NCBI RefSeq assembly: GCF_014699055.1 | Contig: NZ_JACXAC010000005.1 | Coordinates: 310,001-374,000, forward strand | Length of the DNA stretch: 64,000 bases | From: Hymenobacter armeniacus | GTDB lineage: Bacteria; Bacteroidota; Bacteroidia; Cytophagales; Hymenobacteraceae | Direction: 5' to 3' | In this document: positions 25,330 to 33,652 of the stretch, piece after piece | Layout: each line of letters starts with the position of its first letter | Position numbering within the stretch: the first letter of the stretch is position 1 | Notes under the pieces: generated by a model | Database searches by the model: none | What the model saw: only the letters and a program-made list of their open reading frames with translations | What the model was told of the DNA's origin: nothing | Made by a program: the position numbers and the translations under genes

Positions 25330-26676
25330 TTACAGGCCGTATTCCTGCAGCTTGCGGTAGAGGGTCTTCAGGCCGATGCCCAGCACGCGGGCGGCTTCGG
25401 TCTTGTTGCCGGCGGTTTCGTGCAGCACCTGCCGAATCTGGCGTTTTTCCAGGGCACGCAGGGAGCGGCTATCGGGCGCCTCGTCGGCCGCCGGCGCCTG
25501 CTGAAACTCGGCGGGCAGGGTGTCGGGGGTGAGCAGTTCCTCGTCGGCGAGGATGACGGCGCGCTCCAGCACGTTTTTCAGCTCCCGCACATTGCCGCGC
25601 CAATCGTAGTGGCGCAGCAGGGCCAGGAAGTCGGCATCCATGCCGCGCAGGCGCTTGCGCAGCTTGGCGGCGTAGAGCTGCAGGAAGTGGCGGGCCAAGG
25701 GCTCAATGTCGTCGCGGCGGGCATTGAGCGGCGGCACAGGCACCACAAACACCGACAAGCGGTAATACAAATCGGCCCGGAAGTGGCCCTGGTCGGCCTC
25801 GTGGCGCAGGTTGCGGTTGGTAGCCGCCACCAGGCGCACGTTGCCTTTGGTGGGCGTGGTGGCCCCAAGCTTGGTGTACTCCTGGCTTTCGAGCACGCGC
25901 AGCAGCTTGGCTTGCAGGTTGATGTCGAGCTCGCCGATTTCGTCCAGAAACAACGAGCCGCCGTGCGCCTCTTCAAACAGGCCCTTCTTGTCGGCCAGTG
26001 CCCCCGTAAAAGCGCCTTTCTTATACCCAAACAGCTCCGATTCCATCAAATCCTTGGGAAAGGCGCTGCAATTCACGGCCACAAAGGGCTTGGCGCGCCG
26101 CGGGCTGGCGTGGTGAATGGCTTGGGCAAACAGCTCTTTGCCGCTTCCGGTGGGCCCTTCCAGCAGCACCGCGGCCTCGGTGGGGGCCACGCGCTCGGCC
26201 AGGGCCTTGGCCTGCGCAAGGGCGGCCGACGGGCCAATCATGGAGGCGAAGCTGTACTGAGCGCCCACCTGCTTTTCGAGGTCGGCCACGCGGCGCTGCA
26301 GGCGGGCTTTGTCGGCCGCGCGCGCCACCACCACCAGCAGCTGGTCGTCGGAGTCGCCTTTGGTGAGGTAGTCGAAGGCCCCGCTCTTCATGGCCTGCAC
26401 GCCGTCGGCAATGGTGCCGTAGGCGGTGAGCAGGATGACTTCGGCGCTGGGGGCCAAGGCTTTGAGGCGGGGCAACAGCTCCACGCCGTGAGCGTCGGGC
26501 AGCTTCACGTCGCAAAGAACCACCAGAATGTCGGCGGCGTGCTGCTGCAAGGCGTCGAGGCCGCGCCGGGCATCGGGAGCCTGCAGCACGGTATACCCTT
26601 CAAAGCCAAGCACCCGCGAGATGACCTGCCGCAGGTTGGCTTCGTCGTCGATGAGCAGGATGGTGCCGTCGGGCAT
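25330..26676 (-). CDS. NtrC-family sigma-54-dependent response regulator
   Basis: 448 residues in three domains. The receiver domain (1-120) has the phospho-acceptor D56 in LCDVKLPDAHG. The AAA+ activator domain (about 145-375) has Walker A GPTGSGKE (174-181), the sigma-54-contacting loop GAFTGA (221-226) and Walker B SLFLDEIGEL (241-250). The C-terminal Fis-type helix-turn-helix is NKTEAARVLGIGLKTLYRKLQEYGL. It stands first in the minus-strand series regulator, kinase, kup, porin, so it is the likely activator of the downstream operon. Confidence 0.9.
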   Translation of the reverse strand: MPDGTILLIDDEANLRQVISRVLGFEGYTVLQAPDARRGLDALQQHAADILVVLCDVKLPDAHGVELLPRLKALAPSAEVILLTAYGTIADGVQAMKSGAFDYLTKGDSDDQLLVVVARAADKARLQRRVADLEKQVGAQYSFASMIGPSAALAQAKALAERVAPTEAAVLLEGPTGSGKELFAQAIHHASPRRAKPFVAVNCSAFPKDLMESELFGYKKGAFTGALADKKGLFEEAHGGSLFLDEIGELDINLQAKLLRVLESQEYTKLGATTPTKGNVRLVAATNRNLRHEADQGHFRADLYYRLSVFVVPVPPLNARRDDIEPLARHFLQLYAAKLRKRLRGMDADFLALLRHYDWRGNVRELKNVLERAVILADEELLTPDTLPAEFQQAPAADEAPDSRSLRALEKRQIRQVLHETAGNKTEAARVLGIGLKTLYRKLQEYGL

Positions 26677-26798
26677 GGGGGAGGGGCAGCGCCGGAAAAG
26701 GCCGGCAAATTACGCGCAACGGCGGGCACCGAACGGCCCACCAAAGCCTCTAGTGCCCAAAGCCCTGGTTCGCGGCGTAACCCCCAGCGCTTTAAATG

Positions 26799-26849
26799 CA
26801 AAAAACCCGAAAAACTGCTTTCACAACATGAGAAGCGGTTTTCCGGGTG
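26799..26849 (-). terminator. Rho-independent terminator after tRNA-Thr
   Basis: On the minus strand the stem ACCCGGAAAACCGCTT... pairs with ...AAGCAGTTTTTCGGGT and is followed by a T-run, just downstream of the tRNA 3' end. Confidence 0.8.
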
Positions 26850-26859
26850 TGCATGTGTG

Positions 26860-26932
26860 AGCCGATTATTGGACTCGAACCAACGACCTGCTCATTACGA
26901 ATGAGCTGCTCTACCAACTGAGCTAAATCGGC
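26860..26932 (-). tRNA. tRNA-Thr (anticodon CGT)
   Basis: 73-nt cloverleaf on the minus strand. The acceptor GCCGATT pairs with AATCGGC, the D arm is GCTC...GAGC, the anticodon stem is GCTCA/TGAGC with loop TTCGTAA giving anticodon CGT (reads ACG, threonine), and the T arm is GTTGG-TTCGAGT-CCAAT with one G-U pair. The discriminator base is T and CCA is not encoded. It is a stand-alone gene with its own terminator, between the response regulator gene and a divergent small membrane protein gene. Confidence 0.95.
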
Positions 26933-27070
26933 TTGTTCCCGGCCAACGGTTTTGGAAGGGAGTGCAAAGATAGGCAGCGCGCCGGAAGCCGCGCAACCGC
27001 CGCCCCAGAAAAATTTAGAAACCCCGCCGCCGACGCCGCGTTTGAAACGCAGCCTCCTTGCCCACGCCAT

Positions 27071-27508
27071 ATGAAACCCCTGCCTTCGCTCGCCGCCGGC
27101 TTTGCCGGCGCCCTCGCCCTCACCGCCCTGCACGAAACCGTGCGCCGCCTGCGCCCCGAAGACGCCCCGCGCATGGACGTGCTGGGCATGCGCGGCCTGC
27201 GCAAGCTGCTGCGCAAAGCCGACGCGCCCCAGCCCGACCGCGACACCCTCTTCGACCTCACCATGGCCGGCGATATCCTCAGCAATGGCCTATACTACAC
27301 CTTGGTAGGCAGCGGCAAGCATGCCCTGCGCCGGGGCCTGCTGCTGGGCGTGGCGGCGGGCGTAGGCGGCGTGGTGCTGCCCGGCCCCATGGGCCTGGGC
27401 GAAGGCCCCAGCAACCGGACGCCCCAAACCCGGGCCATGACCGTGGCCTGGTACACCGTGGGTGGCCTGGTGGCCGGGGCCGTGGCGCAGGCGCTGCGGA
27501 AACGTTAG
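27071..27508 (+). CDS. Conserved-looking small membrane protein, unknown
   Basis: 145 residues. The N-terminus (SLAAGFAGALALTALHETVRRL) and two C-terminal segments (RRGLLLGVAAGVGGVVLPG and AWYTVGGLVAGAVAQALRKR) are hydrophobic and glycine-rich, with a charged, MDVLGMRGLRKLLRKAD-type middle. I do not recognise a family name. ATG 27071 gives a protein starting at the hydrophobic helix; the frame extends upstream only through the tRNA leader and is unlikely to be coding there. Confidence 0.6.
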   Translation: MKPLPSLAAGFAGALALTALHETVRRLRPEDAPRMDVLGMRGLRKLLRKADAPQPDRDTLFDLTMAGDILSNGLYYTLVGSGKHALRRGLLLGVAAGVGGVVLPGPMGLGEGPSNRTPQTRAMTVAWYTVGGLVAGAVAQALRKR

Positions 27509-27602
27509 CCGCCGCCCGGGCGTTGGGATAAAGCAAAGGCGGCGCTGGCGCGTCAGCCAGCGTTGCCCGTACTTTGCGACGGCCTCACCATCCTCAGCTA
27601 TT

Positions 27603-27860
27603 ATGCGCTTCTGGCTCATTTTCATTCTCATTTTTTTCGCGGTGCGCTACGTGCTGCCCATTGTGCTGCGCTGGGCGCTGAACAGCTTTGTGCGCAAGCA
27701 GATGCGCAACGGCGGCTTCGTGGTGCCCCCGCAGGCCGCGCCGCGCCAAGACCGGGAGCCCGGCCAGATTCACGTCGATTACGTGCCGCCCACGGCGGCC
27801 AAGCCGAAGCCAAACGAGTTCAAGGGCGGCGAATACGTTGACTTTGAAGAAGTAAAGTAG
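27603..27860 (+). CDS. DUF4834-like small membrane protein
   Basis: 85 residues: one N-terminal membrane helix (RFWLIFILIFFAVRYVLPIVLR), a basic linker and a short proline-rich tail ending KGGEYVDFEEVK. This fits the DUF4834 family found next to YfhO genes in Bacteroidota; the function is unknown. A TACTTTGCG box near 27571 could be its -7 element. The stop codon is directly followed by the large inverted repeat at 27862. Confidence 0.7.
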   Translation: MRFWLIFILIFFAVRYVLPIVLRWALNSFVRKQMRNGGFVVPPQAAPRQDREPGQIHVDYVPPTAAKPKPNEFKGGEYVDFEEVK

Positions 27861-27861
27861 G

Positions 27862-27954
27862 CGCGCGAGGTTTCGCAAGGTGAAAAGAGGTTTCGCGAGG
27901 TTTGATCAACGTCAACCTCGCGAAACCTCTTTTCACTTTGCGAAACCTCGCGCG
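27862..27954. repeat. Family D inverted repeat with 41-bp arms
   Basis: Arms 27862-27902 and 27914-27954 are complementary at 40 of 41 positions around an 11-nt loop. Each arm itself contains the motif GAGGTTTCGC twice. The element sits between the DUF4834 stop codon and the YfhO promoter region (TACCTTCG near 27976). It has the structure of a small non-autonomous palindromic element and would also form a very stable hairpin in RNA. Confidence 0.85.
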
Positions 27955-28019
27955 AGCGGCCTTCGCGGGGTTGTGCTGTACCTTCGGGCACGTTTTTGTG
28001 TTCCCTCAAACTTGCCCTG

Positions 28020-30554
28020 ATGGCTGTTGTTGCTTCTGCTTCTTCTGTTTCGTCCGCGCCGTGGTGGCAGCGGGCTTTGCCGCACGTGCTGGCGGTGATG
28101 TTTTTCGCCCTGCTGGCCTGCGTGTACTTCTCGCCCATTGTGTTCGAGGGCAAGACCCTGGCCCAGCACGACATCACCCAGTTTCAGGGCGGTGCCCACG
28201 AGGCCCAGCAATACGCCAAAACCATGGGCAGGGAAGCTCTGTGGACGAATTCCATGTTTTCGGGCATGCCCACCTACCTGGTCAGCCTGCACTTTCCGGG
28301 CGACTGGTCGGGCTACCTGCAAACGGCCCTGACGCTGGGCCTGCCCGCCGTGGTGGCCAACCTGTTCCTGGCGCTGCTTTGCGGCTACATTCTGCTGGTG
28401 GCGCTGGGCGTGCGGCCGCTGGTGGCCGTGGCGGGCGCCGTGGCGCTGGGCTTTTCGAGCTACAACCTCGCCATTCTGGCCGCCGGCCACAACACCAAGA
28501 GCTTGGCCCTGGCCTACGCGCCGCTGGTGCTGGGCGGCATTCTGGTCACGTACCGACGGAATAAGTGGCTGGGCGCCGCCCTGTTTGCCGTGGCCCTCAC
28601 GCTGAACGTGCACGTCAACCACCTGCAAATCACCTACTACCTGCTGCTGCTGGTGGCCATTTTCGCGGTCATCGAAGCCGTGGCCGCTTTCCGCGAAGGC
28701 CGTCTGCCCGATTTCCTCAAGCGCACCGCGCTGCTGGCGGTGGGCGCAGCGCTGGCCGTGGGCGTGAGCTTCGGCCGCCTCTACACCACCGCCGAGTACA
28801 GCAAATACAGCAACCGCGGCCCGAGCGAGCTGAAAACGCCCGCCCCCACGGCCCCCGGCCAGGCGCCGGCCGCTGCCACCGAAGACGGCGGCACGGGCGT
28901 CGACCGCGACTACGCTTTTCAGTACAGCTACGGCGTGGGCGAAACCATTACCTTGCTGATTCCCAACTTCTACGGCGGGGCCAGCTCCATGCCGCTCGGC
29001 ACCGATTCCAACCTCGGCCGCGCCGGGCTGCCGGCCGAATACTTGGGCGCGATGCCGACCTACTGGGGGCAGCAGAGCTACACGGCCGGCCCGGTGTACA
29101 TGGGCGCGGTGGTGTGTTTCCTGTTCATTCTGGGCCTGTTCGTGGTGGAGAAGCGCACGCGCTACTGGCTGCTGGCTGGCACGGTGCTGTCCATTCTGCT
29201 GGCTTGGGGCAAGAACTTTGAGACCTTTAACTACCTGATTTTCGACATTCTGCCCGGCTACAACAAGTTCCGGGCCGTGAGCATGGCGCTGGTAATTGCG
29301 CAGCTGGCCATGCCCATTCTGGGCGCGCTGGCGCTGAGCCGGGTGTTGCGGCCGCGCGCCGTGGTGCCCGCGGCGACGCCCGGCGCGGCGGCCGCTGCAG
29401 CTCCGGAAACGGCAGTGCTGCTGCCGAAAGTGCTGTATGCCGGCGCCATCACGGCCGGCATCTGCGTGCTGGCTTACCTGGCCAGCTTCAGCTTCGATTT
29501 TGCCGCGCCCATCGACGGCGAGCTCACCAAGCAGGGCTTCACGCCGCAGTTGCTCTCGGCCCTGCGCGCCGACCGCGCCGACCTGCTGCGCAACGACGTG
29601 TGGCGCGGCCTGCTCTTCATTGGGGCGGCGCTGGGCGTGCTGTATTTCTACCTGAAAGGCAAGCTGGCCATGATGCCGGCGGCCCTGGTGATGGTGGCCC
29701 TGGTGCTGCTCGACCTGTGGGGTGTGGACAAGCGCTACTTGGGCGAGAACAAGTTTCAGCGCGAAACCATCGCCGAAGAGTTTCAGCCCACGCCGGCCGA
29801 CCAGCTCATCCTGCGCGACACCGACCTGAGCTACCGCGTGCTCAACGTGCAAAATCCCTTCAACGAGGCTCAGACCTCGTACTTCCACAAGAGCATTGGG
29901 GGCTACCACGGCGCCAAGCTGCGCCGCTATCAGGACCTGATTGAGCGCCAGATTTCCAACAACAACCAGCAGGTGCTCAACATGCTGAACACCCGCTACC
30001 TCATCACCGGCGACCCCAAGCAGCCGGTGCAGCGCAACCCCGGCGCGCTGGGCAATGCCTGGTTTGTGAGCAGCGTGAAAACCGTGAACAGCCCCGACGA
30101 GGAAATGGCCGCCCTGAGCACGCTCAGCCCCGCCACCGAAGCCGTGGTGGACGCCAGCAAATTCCCGCAGCAAAAAGCCGCCACTTACGACATCACCGGC
30201 TCGACCATTGCCCTGGCCGGCTACAGTCCCGACGAGTTGAAATACCGCGCCAACGCTACCCACGACGGCGTGGTGGTGTTTTCCGAAATCTATTATGCCG
30301 ACGGCTGGCAGGCCTTCATCGACGGCAAGCCGGTGCCGCACTTCCGCGTCGACTACGTGCTGCGGGCCCTGCAGGTGCCGGCCGGCAACCACACCATCGA
30401 GTTCAAGTTTGAGCCCAAGTCCTACGCCGTGGGCAACACGGTGTCGCTGGTGTCGAGCATCGTGCTGCTGCTGGCCCTCATCGGGGCGGGCGTGTACGTG
30501 GCCCGCCGCAAGCCCGACGCGGCCGCTCCGGCATACGCCGCCCCGCTGGCGTAG
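28020..30554 (+). CDS. YfhO-family integral membrane protein
   Basis: 844-residue membrane protein with many helices (LAVMFFALLACVYFSPIVF, LFLALLCGYILLVALGV, YYLLLLVAIFAVIEAVAAF and others) and a C-terminal extracytoplasmic domain (about 640-800, ending ...ILLLLALIGAGVYVARRK). The GHNTKSLALAYAPLVLGG and GYNKFRAVSMALVIAQL stretches are typical of YfhO-type proteins, which in other bacteria are linked to glycosylation of cell-wall polymers. An alanine/proline-rich linker (TPGAAAAAAPETA) separates two helical blocks. The start ATG 28020 is preceded by a possible -7 box TACCTTCG about 40 bp upstream. Confidence 0.85.
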   Translation: MAVVASASSVSSAPWWQRALPHVLAVMFFALLACVYFSPIVFEGKTLAQHDITQFQGGAHEAQQYAKTMGREALWTNSMFSGMPTYLVSLHFPGDWSGYLQTALTLGLPAVVANLFLALLCGYILLVALGVRPLVAVAGAVALGFSSYNLAILAAGHNTKSLALAYAPLVLGGILVTYRRNKWLGAALFAVALTLNVHVNHLQITYYLLLLVAIFAVIEAVAAFREGRLPDFLKRTALLAVGAALAVGVSFGRLYTTAEYSKYSNRGPSELKTPAPTAPGQAPAAATEDGGTGVDRDYAFQYSYGVGETITLLIPNFYGGASSMPLGTDSNLGRAGLPAEYLGAMPTYWGQQSYTAGPVYMGAVVCFLFILGLFVVEKRTRYWLLAGTVLSILLAWGKNFETFNYLIFDILPGYNKFRAVSMALVIAQLAMPILGALALSRVLRPRAVVPAATPGAAAAAAPETAVLLPKVLYAGAITAGICVLAYLASFSFDFAAPIDGELTKQGFTPQLLSALRADRADLLRNDVWRGLLFIGAALGVLYFYLKGKLAMMPAALVMVALVLLDLWGVDKRYLGENKFQRETIAEEFQPTPADQLILRDTDLSYRVLNVQNPFNEAQTSYFHKSIGGYHGAKLRRYQDLIERQISNNNQQVLNMLNTRYLITGDPKQPVQRNPGALGNAWFVSSVKTVNSPDEEMAALSTLSPATEAVVDASKFPQQKAATYDITGSTIALAGYSPDELKYRANATHDGVVVFSEIYYADGWQAFIDGKPVPHFRVDYVLRALQVPAGNHTIEFKFEPKSYAVGNTVSLVSSIVLLLALIGAGVYVARRKPDAAAPAYAAPLA

Positions 30555-30574
30555 CCTCAGCGGCTGAAAACCGG

Positions 30575-30606
30575 AACGGCCACGCTGCGCCCGCGGCGTG
30601 GCCGTT
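30575..30606 (+). terminator. Terminator after yfhO
   Basis: The stem AACGGCCACGC / GCGTGGCCGTT is a perfect 11-bp pair with a 10-nt GC-rich loop and a short T-run, 20 bp after the yfhO stop. Confidence 0.7.
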
Positions 30607-30633
30607 TCTATTCGAGCCAACCGAACACGAGCC

Positions 30634-31554
30634 ATGAGCCAGCTGCTGCAGGAACTACCTGAACCCAAGGCCCAGGCCCGCGGCGTGCGCCTGCTGCTGT
30701 GGCGCGACGACCTAGCGCACCCGGACCTGCCCGGCAACAAAGCCCGCAAGCTCAAGTACAACCTGCGGGCCGCCCGTGAGCAGGGCCACCGCACACTCCT
30801 GACGTTTGGCGGGGCCTATTCCAACCACTTGGCGGCCGTGGCCACGGCCGGGTGCCTCTATGGGCTGCGTACCATTGGCCTGGTGCGGGGCGATGCGCCG
30901 CCTCCTGGCGCCGGCTCTGCCGTGCTCAACCCCACGCTGGCCCAGGCAAGCGCCGACGGCATGGAGTTATATTACCTCGACCGCAGCGCCTACCGCCGCC
31001 GGTCTGAACCCGGTTTCATTACCGAATTGCTTGAACAGTTTGGCCCGGCTTACGTGCTGCCCGAAGGCGGAACCAACGCGCTGGCCCTGCCCGGCTGCGC
31101 CGAGCTGGTGGCCGAAATTCGGGCCCAGACCGACTTCGACGCGCTGGCCGTGGCGGTGGGCACGGGCGGCACCCTGGCGGGGCTGCTCACGGGCCTGGCC
31201 GGGCAGCAACAGGCCGTGGGTGTGGCAGCCCTGAAAAACGGCGGCTTTCTGCGGGACGAGATTGATGCGCTGACCCGGCAGGCCAGCGGCCGCGCTTTCA
31301 GCAATTACTCGCTGGAAACCGGCTATCATTTCGGCGGCTACGCCAAATACTCGGCGGAGCTGCTTGGGTTCATTCGGGCGTTTGAGGCGCGGCACGGGGT
31401 GTTGCTCGACCCCATCTACACCGGCAAGCTGCTGTTTGGCGTGCTCGATATGATTGCGCGCGGGAATTTCGCGCCGGGCAGCACGGTGGTGGCCATTCAC
31501 ACGGGCGGCCAGCAGGCCTGGGCCGGGTGGAACGAGCGGTTTGCGGCGAGGTAG
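30634..31554 (+). CDS. PLP-dependent ACC deaminase / D-cysteine desulfhydrase-like enzyme
   Basis: 306-residue fold-type II PLP enzyme. The PLP lysine is in PGNKARKLKYN (near 31-41). The family's TFGGAYSNHLAAVATAG motif (65-80) and the glycine-rich phosphate loop AVGTGGTLAGLLTG are present. Family members deaminate 1-aminocyclopropane-1-carboxylate or desulfurate D-cysteine; residues that split the two activities cannot be judged safely by eye. ATG 30634 is preferred over an upstream frame start because the family begins near this point. The stop TAG (31552-31554) is part of the family C repeat. Confidence 0.8.
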   Translation: MSQLLQELPEPKAQARGVRLLLWRDDLAHPDLPGNKARKLKYNLRAAREQGHRTLLTFGGAYSNHLAAVATAGCLYGLRTIGLVRGDAPPPGAGSAVLNPTLAQASADGMELYYLDRSAYRRRSEPGFITELLEQFGPAYVLPEGGTNALALPGCAELVAEIRAQTDFDALAVAVGTGGTLAGLLTGLAGQQQAVGVAALKNGGFLRDEIDALTRQASGRAFSNYSLETGYHFGGYAKYSAELLGFIRAFEARHGVLLDPIYTGKLLFGVLDMIARGNFAPGSTVVAIHTGGQQAWAGWNERFAAR

Positions 31555-31679
31555 AGACGCGTATTCGCGTTTCGTCGTTGAGCGACTGGAACCGCGCCGT
31601 CAGGTCGTTATTCTGGCTTATCAGTATGCGTAGTCCGATGTGAGTTGTTCAACGGCGAGACGCGAATACGCGTCTCTAC
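31551..31679. repeat. Family C palindromic repeat, shared by two convergent genes
   Basis: Arms 31551-31580 (GTAGAGACGCGTATTCGCGT...) and 31650-31679 (...ACGCGAATACGCGTCTCTAC) are an inverted pair and match the element at 7864-7980. The bases that differ between the two copies change on both arms together, so pairing is kept. The left end contains the stop of the PLP enzyme gene. The right half and loop encode the last 20-odd residues and stop of the glycosyltransferase on the other strand. Confidence 0.88.
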
Positions 31680-32828
31680 GCGCTGCCAAACGCCTTGCAG
31701 CTCCAGCGCGGCCAGCACGAACACCACCGTCAGCACCGGCGCCAGAAAGCGCACGTCCCAATCATCAACGGTGAGTGTGATGATGGCCGCCTGCAGCAGG
31801 AAAACAGCGGCCAGAAACACCCGCGCCGGGCGCCAGATGTGGGCCCGGCGGGTGGCGCGGGCGGCCAGCCAGTAGCCGGGCCACAGCACCAGCACCCCCA
31901 GCACCCGGTGCGCCAGCGAGTAGTGCGGCTTGAGGTAGCTCACGAACACAAACAGCTTGCCCAGCATCAAGCGCCCCAGGTACAAGGGGTTGTGGACGGC
32001 GAAGTAGAGCACCCGCATGGCCGGCCCGGTACCGGGCGGGGGCATTTGCAGGGGCGCGGCCTGGTGCACGGCCCAGAGCGGGGAACGGAAAATCAGCTCG
32101 CCGCGCTGGTAGGTGTCCATGAGGTAGTAGGTGGCCAGCTGGTGGTTGAGGGCCCGCCACAGCAGCGGCGACAGCAGCACCAGGCCCAGCAGGGCAGCGC
32201 GCCAGGCCCGGTGGTCGGGGCGCCGGCGCAGAGCGTCGAGGCCGGCCAGCCCGGCGGCCAGGGCCACCAGGAAGCCGTTGGGCCGGGCCAGTGCCGTGAG
32301 CGTGAGCAGCAGGAAAAAGCCGAGCCAGTGGCGTGGGCCGCCGTGCTGCAGGCGCGTGAAAGCGCCAAACGACAGCGCCACCAGGCTAATGAACAGCGAC
32401 TCGGTGAGCAGAAAAACGTTGAACTGCTGAATGTCGGGCCAGGCAATGAACAGAAAAGTGGCCAGTGCCGCAGCGCCCCAGCGGCCCCCGGCCAGGCGGC
32501 GCGTGCCCTGGTACACGGCCCGCGTGGCCAGCGCCGACACCAGCAGCTGGCTCGCTACAATGCCCCACCAGCCCAGGCCCAGCCGCAGCCACAGGCTCTC
32601 GAACAAGGGGTAGAGCACGTAGCGGAGGTTGTGGCCGGGCTCGAAATAAAACCGCTCGGCGATGTTGGCGGCGTAGGAGAGGTAGCGGCCGCTGTCGTTG
32701 GCGAAGTGGGGGCCGCGGAACTGCAGCAGGAAGCGTACCTGCACCAGCACCCACAGCGCCGCCAGCAGCCCCTGGTGCTGCCGGCCGAGGCGCTGGCCCA
32801 GCAGACGAAAAAACCAAAATGCGCGCAT
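31608..32828 (-). CDS. Polytopic membrane protein, probable glycosyltransferase
   Basis: 406-residue polytopic protein with about nine helices and a first extracytoplasmic loop containing HFANDSGRYLSYAANI. This is similar to the Asp-containing loop of GT39/ArnT-type lipid-linked sugar transferases, but the family match is weak and I call it a membrane glycosyltransferase cautiously. Its C-terminal end from about residue 383 (VETRIRVSPLNNSHRTTHT) is encoded by the family C repeat, so the ancestral protein was shorter. ATG 32828 lies 6 nt after a perfect TAGCTTTG box. Divergent from the DUF4230 gene. Confidence 0.65.
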   Translation of the reverse strand: MRAFWFFRLLGQRLGRQHQGLLAALWVLVQVRFLLQFRGPHFANDSGRYLSYAANIAERFYFEPGHNLRYVLYPLFESLWLRLGLGWWGIVASQLLVSALATRAVYQGTRRLAGGRWGAAALATFLFIAWPDIQQFNVFLLTESLFISLVALSFGAFTRLQHGGPRHWLGFFLLLTLTALARPNGFLVALAAGLAGLDALRRRPDHRAWRAALLGLVLLSPLLWRALNHQLATYYLMDTYQRGELIFRSPLWAVHQAAPLQMPPPGTGPAMRVLYFAVHNPLYLGRLMLGKLFVFVSYLKPHYSLAHRVLGVLVLWPGYWLAARATRRAHIWRPARVFLAAVFLLQAAIITLTVDDWDVRFLAPVLTVVFVLAALELQGVWQRVETRIRVSPLNNSHRTTHTDKPE

Positions 32829-32834
32829 TGGCCG

Positions 32835-32842
32835 CAAAGCTA
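32835..32842 (-). promoter_or_regulatory. -7 box TAGCTTTG directly before the glycosyltransferase start
   Basis: Perfect match to the Bacteroidota TAnnTTTG -7 element on the minus strand, six bases before ATG 32828. A well-spaced -33 box is not obvious. If used, the mRNA would have almost no leader. Confidence 0.5.
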
Positions 32843-32892
32843 GCCCGCGCTTCCGCCCAACGCCGCCGAAGCCCAGCCGTACTTACCCGCAT

Positions 32893-33528
32893 ATGAACCT
32901 TATCCGACTGTTTCGCCGCCTGCTGCCGCTGCTGTTTCTGGTGGCGCTGGGCTGGTTTCTCTGGAAAAAAGTGGGCCCCACCCTGGCCGGCCTCAACCCG
33001 CTGGCGGCCGACGAGCCGCGCATCACCGTGACGCACAACACCGTCCTCACGCAGGTGGAAGCCCTGGGCCGGCTGGAGCTGGTGCGCTACCGCTTCAAGG
33101 ACGTGGTGGAGTACCGGCGCAAGGCCTACCGGTTTTTGCCCGAGTCGAAAGTGGCCCTGGTGGTGGGCGGCGAGGCCGTGGGCTGCATCGACCTGCGCAA
33201 GCTCAAGCCCCAGGACGTGGTGCTCGAAGGCGACTCGGTGGTGCGCGTGGCCCTGCCCGCGCCGGAGCTGTGCACTTTCCAAATCAACCACAACCAAAGC
33301 CGCGTCTTCAGCACCGAAAACGGCCTTTTCCAGGATGCTGAGCTGGTGGACGAAGGCTACAAATACGCCGAAGCCCAGGTGCGCAACGCCGCCCTGCAGT
33401 CGGGCATTCTGGCCCAAACCCAGCGCAACGCCGAGCAGATTCTGGTGCCCATGCTGCGCACCCTCACCGGCCGCCGCGTGATACTGGGCCAACAGATGGT
33501 GCTGCCCAAATCGGGCCCGAAACAGTAG
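32893..33528 (+). CDS. DUF4230-like membrane-anchored protein
   Basis: 211 residues with an N-terminal membrane anchor (LFRRLLPLLFLVALGWFLW) and a soluble domain (VTHNTVLTQVEALGRLELVRYRFKDVVEYRR, VVGGEAVGCIDLRKLKPQDV) resembling DUF4230 proteins, which are single-pass and of unknown function. ATG 32893 begins right at the anchor; the frame runs upstream but through the neighbouring gene on the other strand. Convergent with recX, the gene pair being separated by a family A repeat. Confidence 0.7.
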   Translation: MNLIRLFRRLLPLLFLVALGWFLWKKVGPTLAGLNPLAADEPRITVTHNTVLTQVEALGRLELVRYRFKDVVEYRRKAYRFLPESKVALVVGGEAVGCIDLRKLKPQDVVLEGDSVVRVALPAPELCTFQINHNQSRVFSTENGLFQDAELVDEGYKYAEAQVRNAALQSGILAQTQRNAEQILVPMLRTLTGRRVILGQQMVLPKSGPKQ

Positions 33529-33550
33529 GGGTGAGCCGGAAGAAAAAAGA

Positions 33551-33643
33551 ACGGTCATGCTGAGCGCAGCCGAAGCATCTCGCGTGCTATAGTAAATGAT
33601 TACTTACACGGTAGAGAAGCTTCGGCTGCGCTCAGCATGACCT
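33551..33643. repeat. Family A palindromic repeat
   Basis: Arms ACGGTCATGCTGAGCGCAGC... (33551-33580) and its inverse (33614-33643) match the consensus of 2823-2957 and 4061-4168. It lies between two convergent genes (DUF4230 and recX) and probably serves as a two-way stop for transcription as well. Confidence 0.85.
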
Positions 33644-33652
33644 AGACAAACC

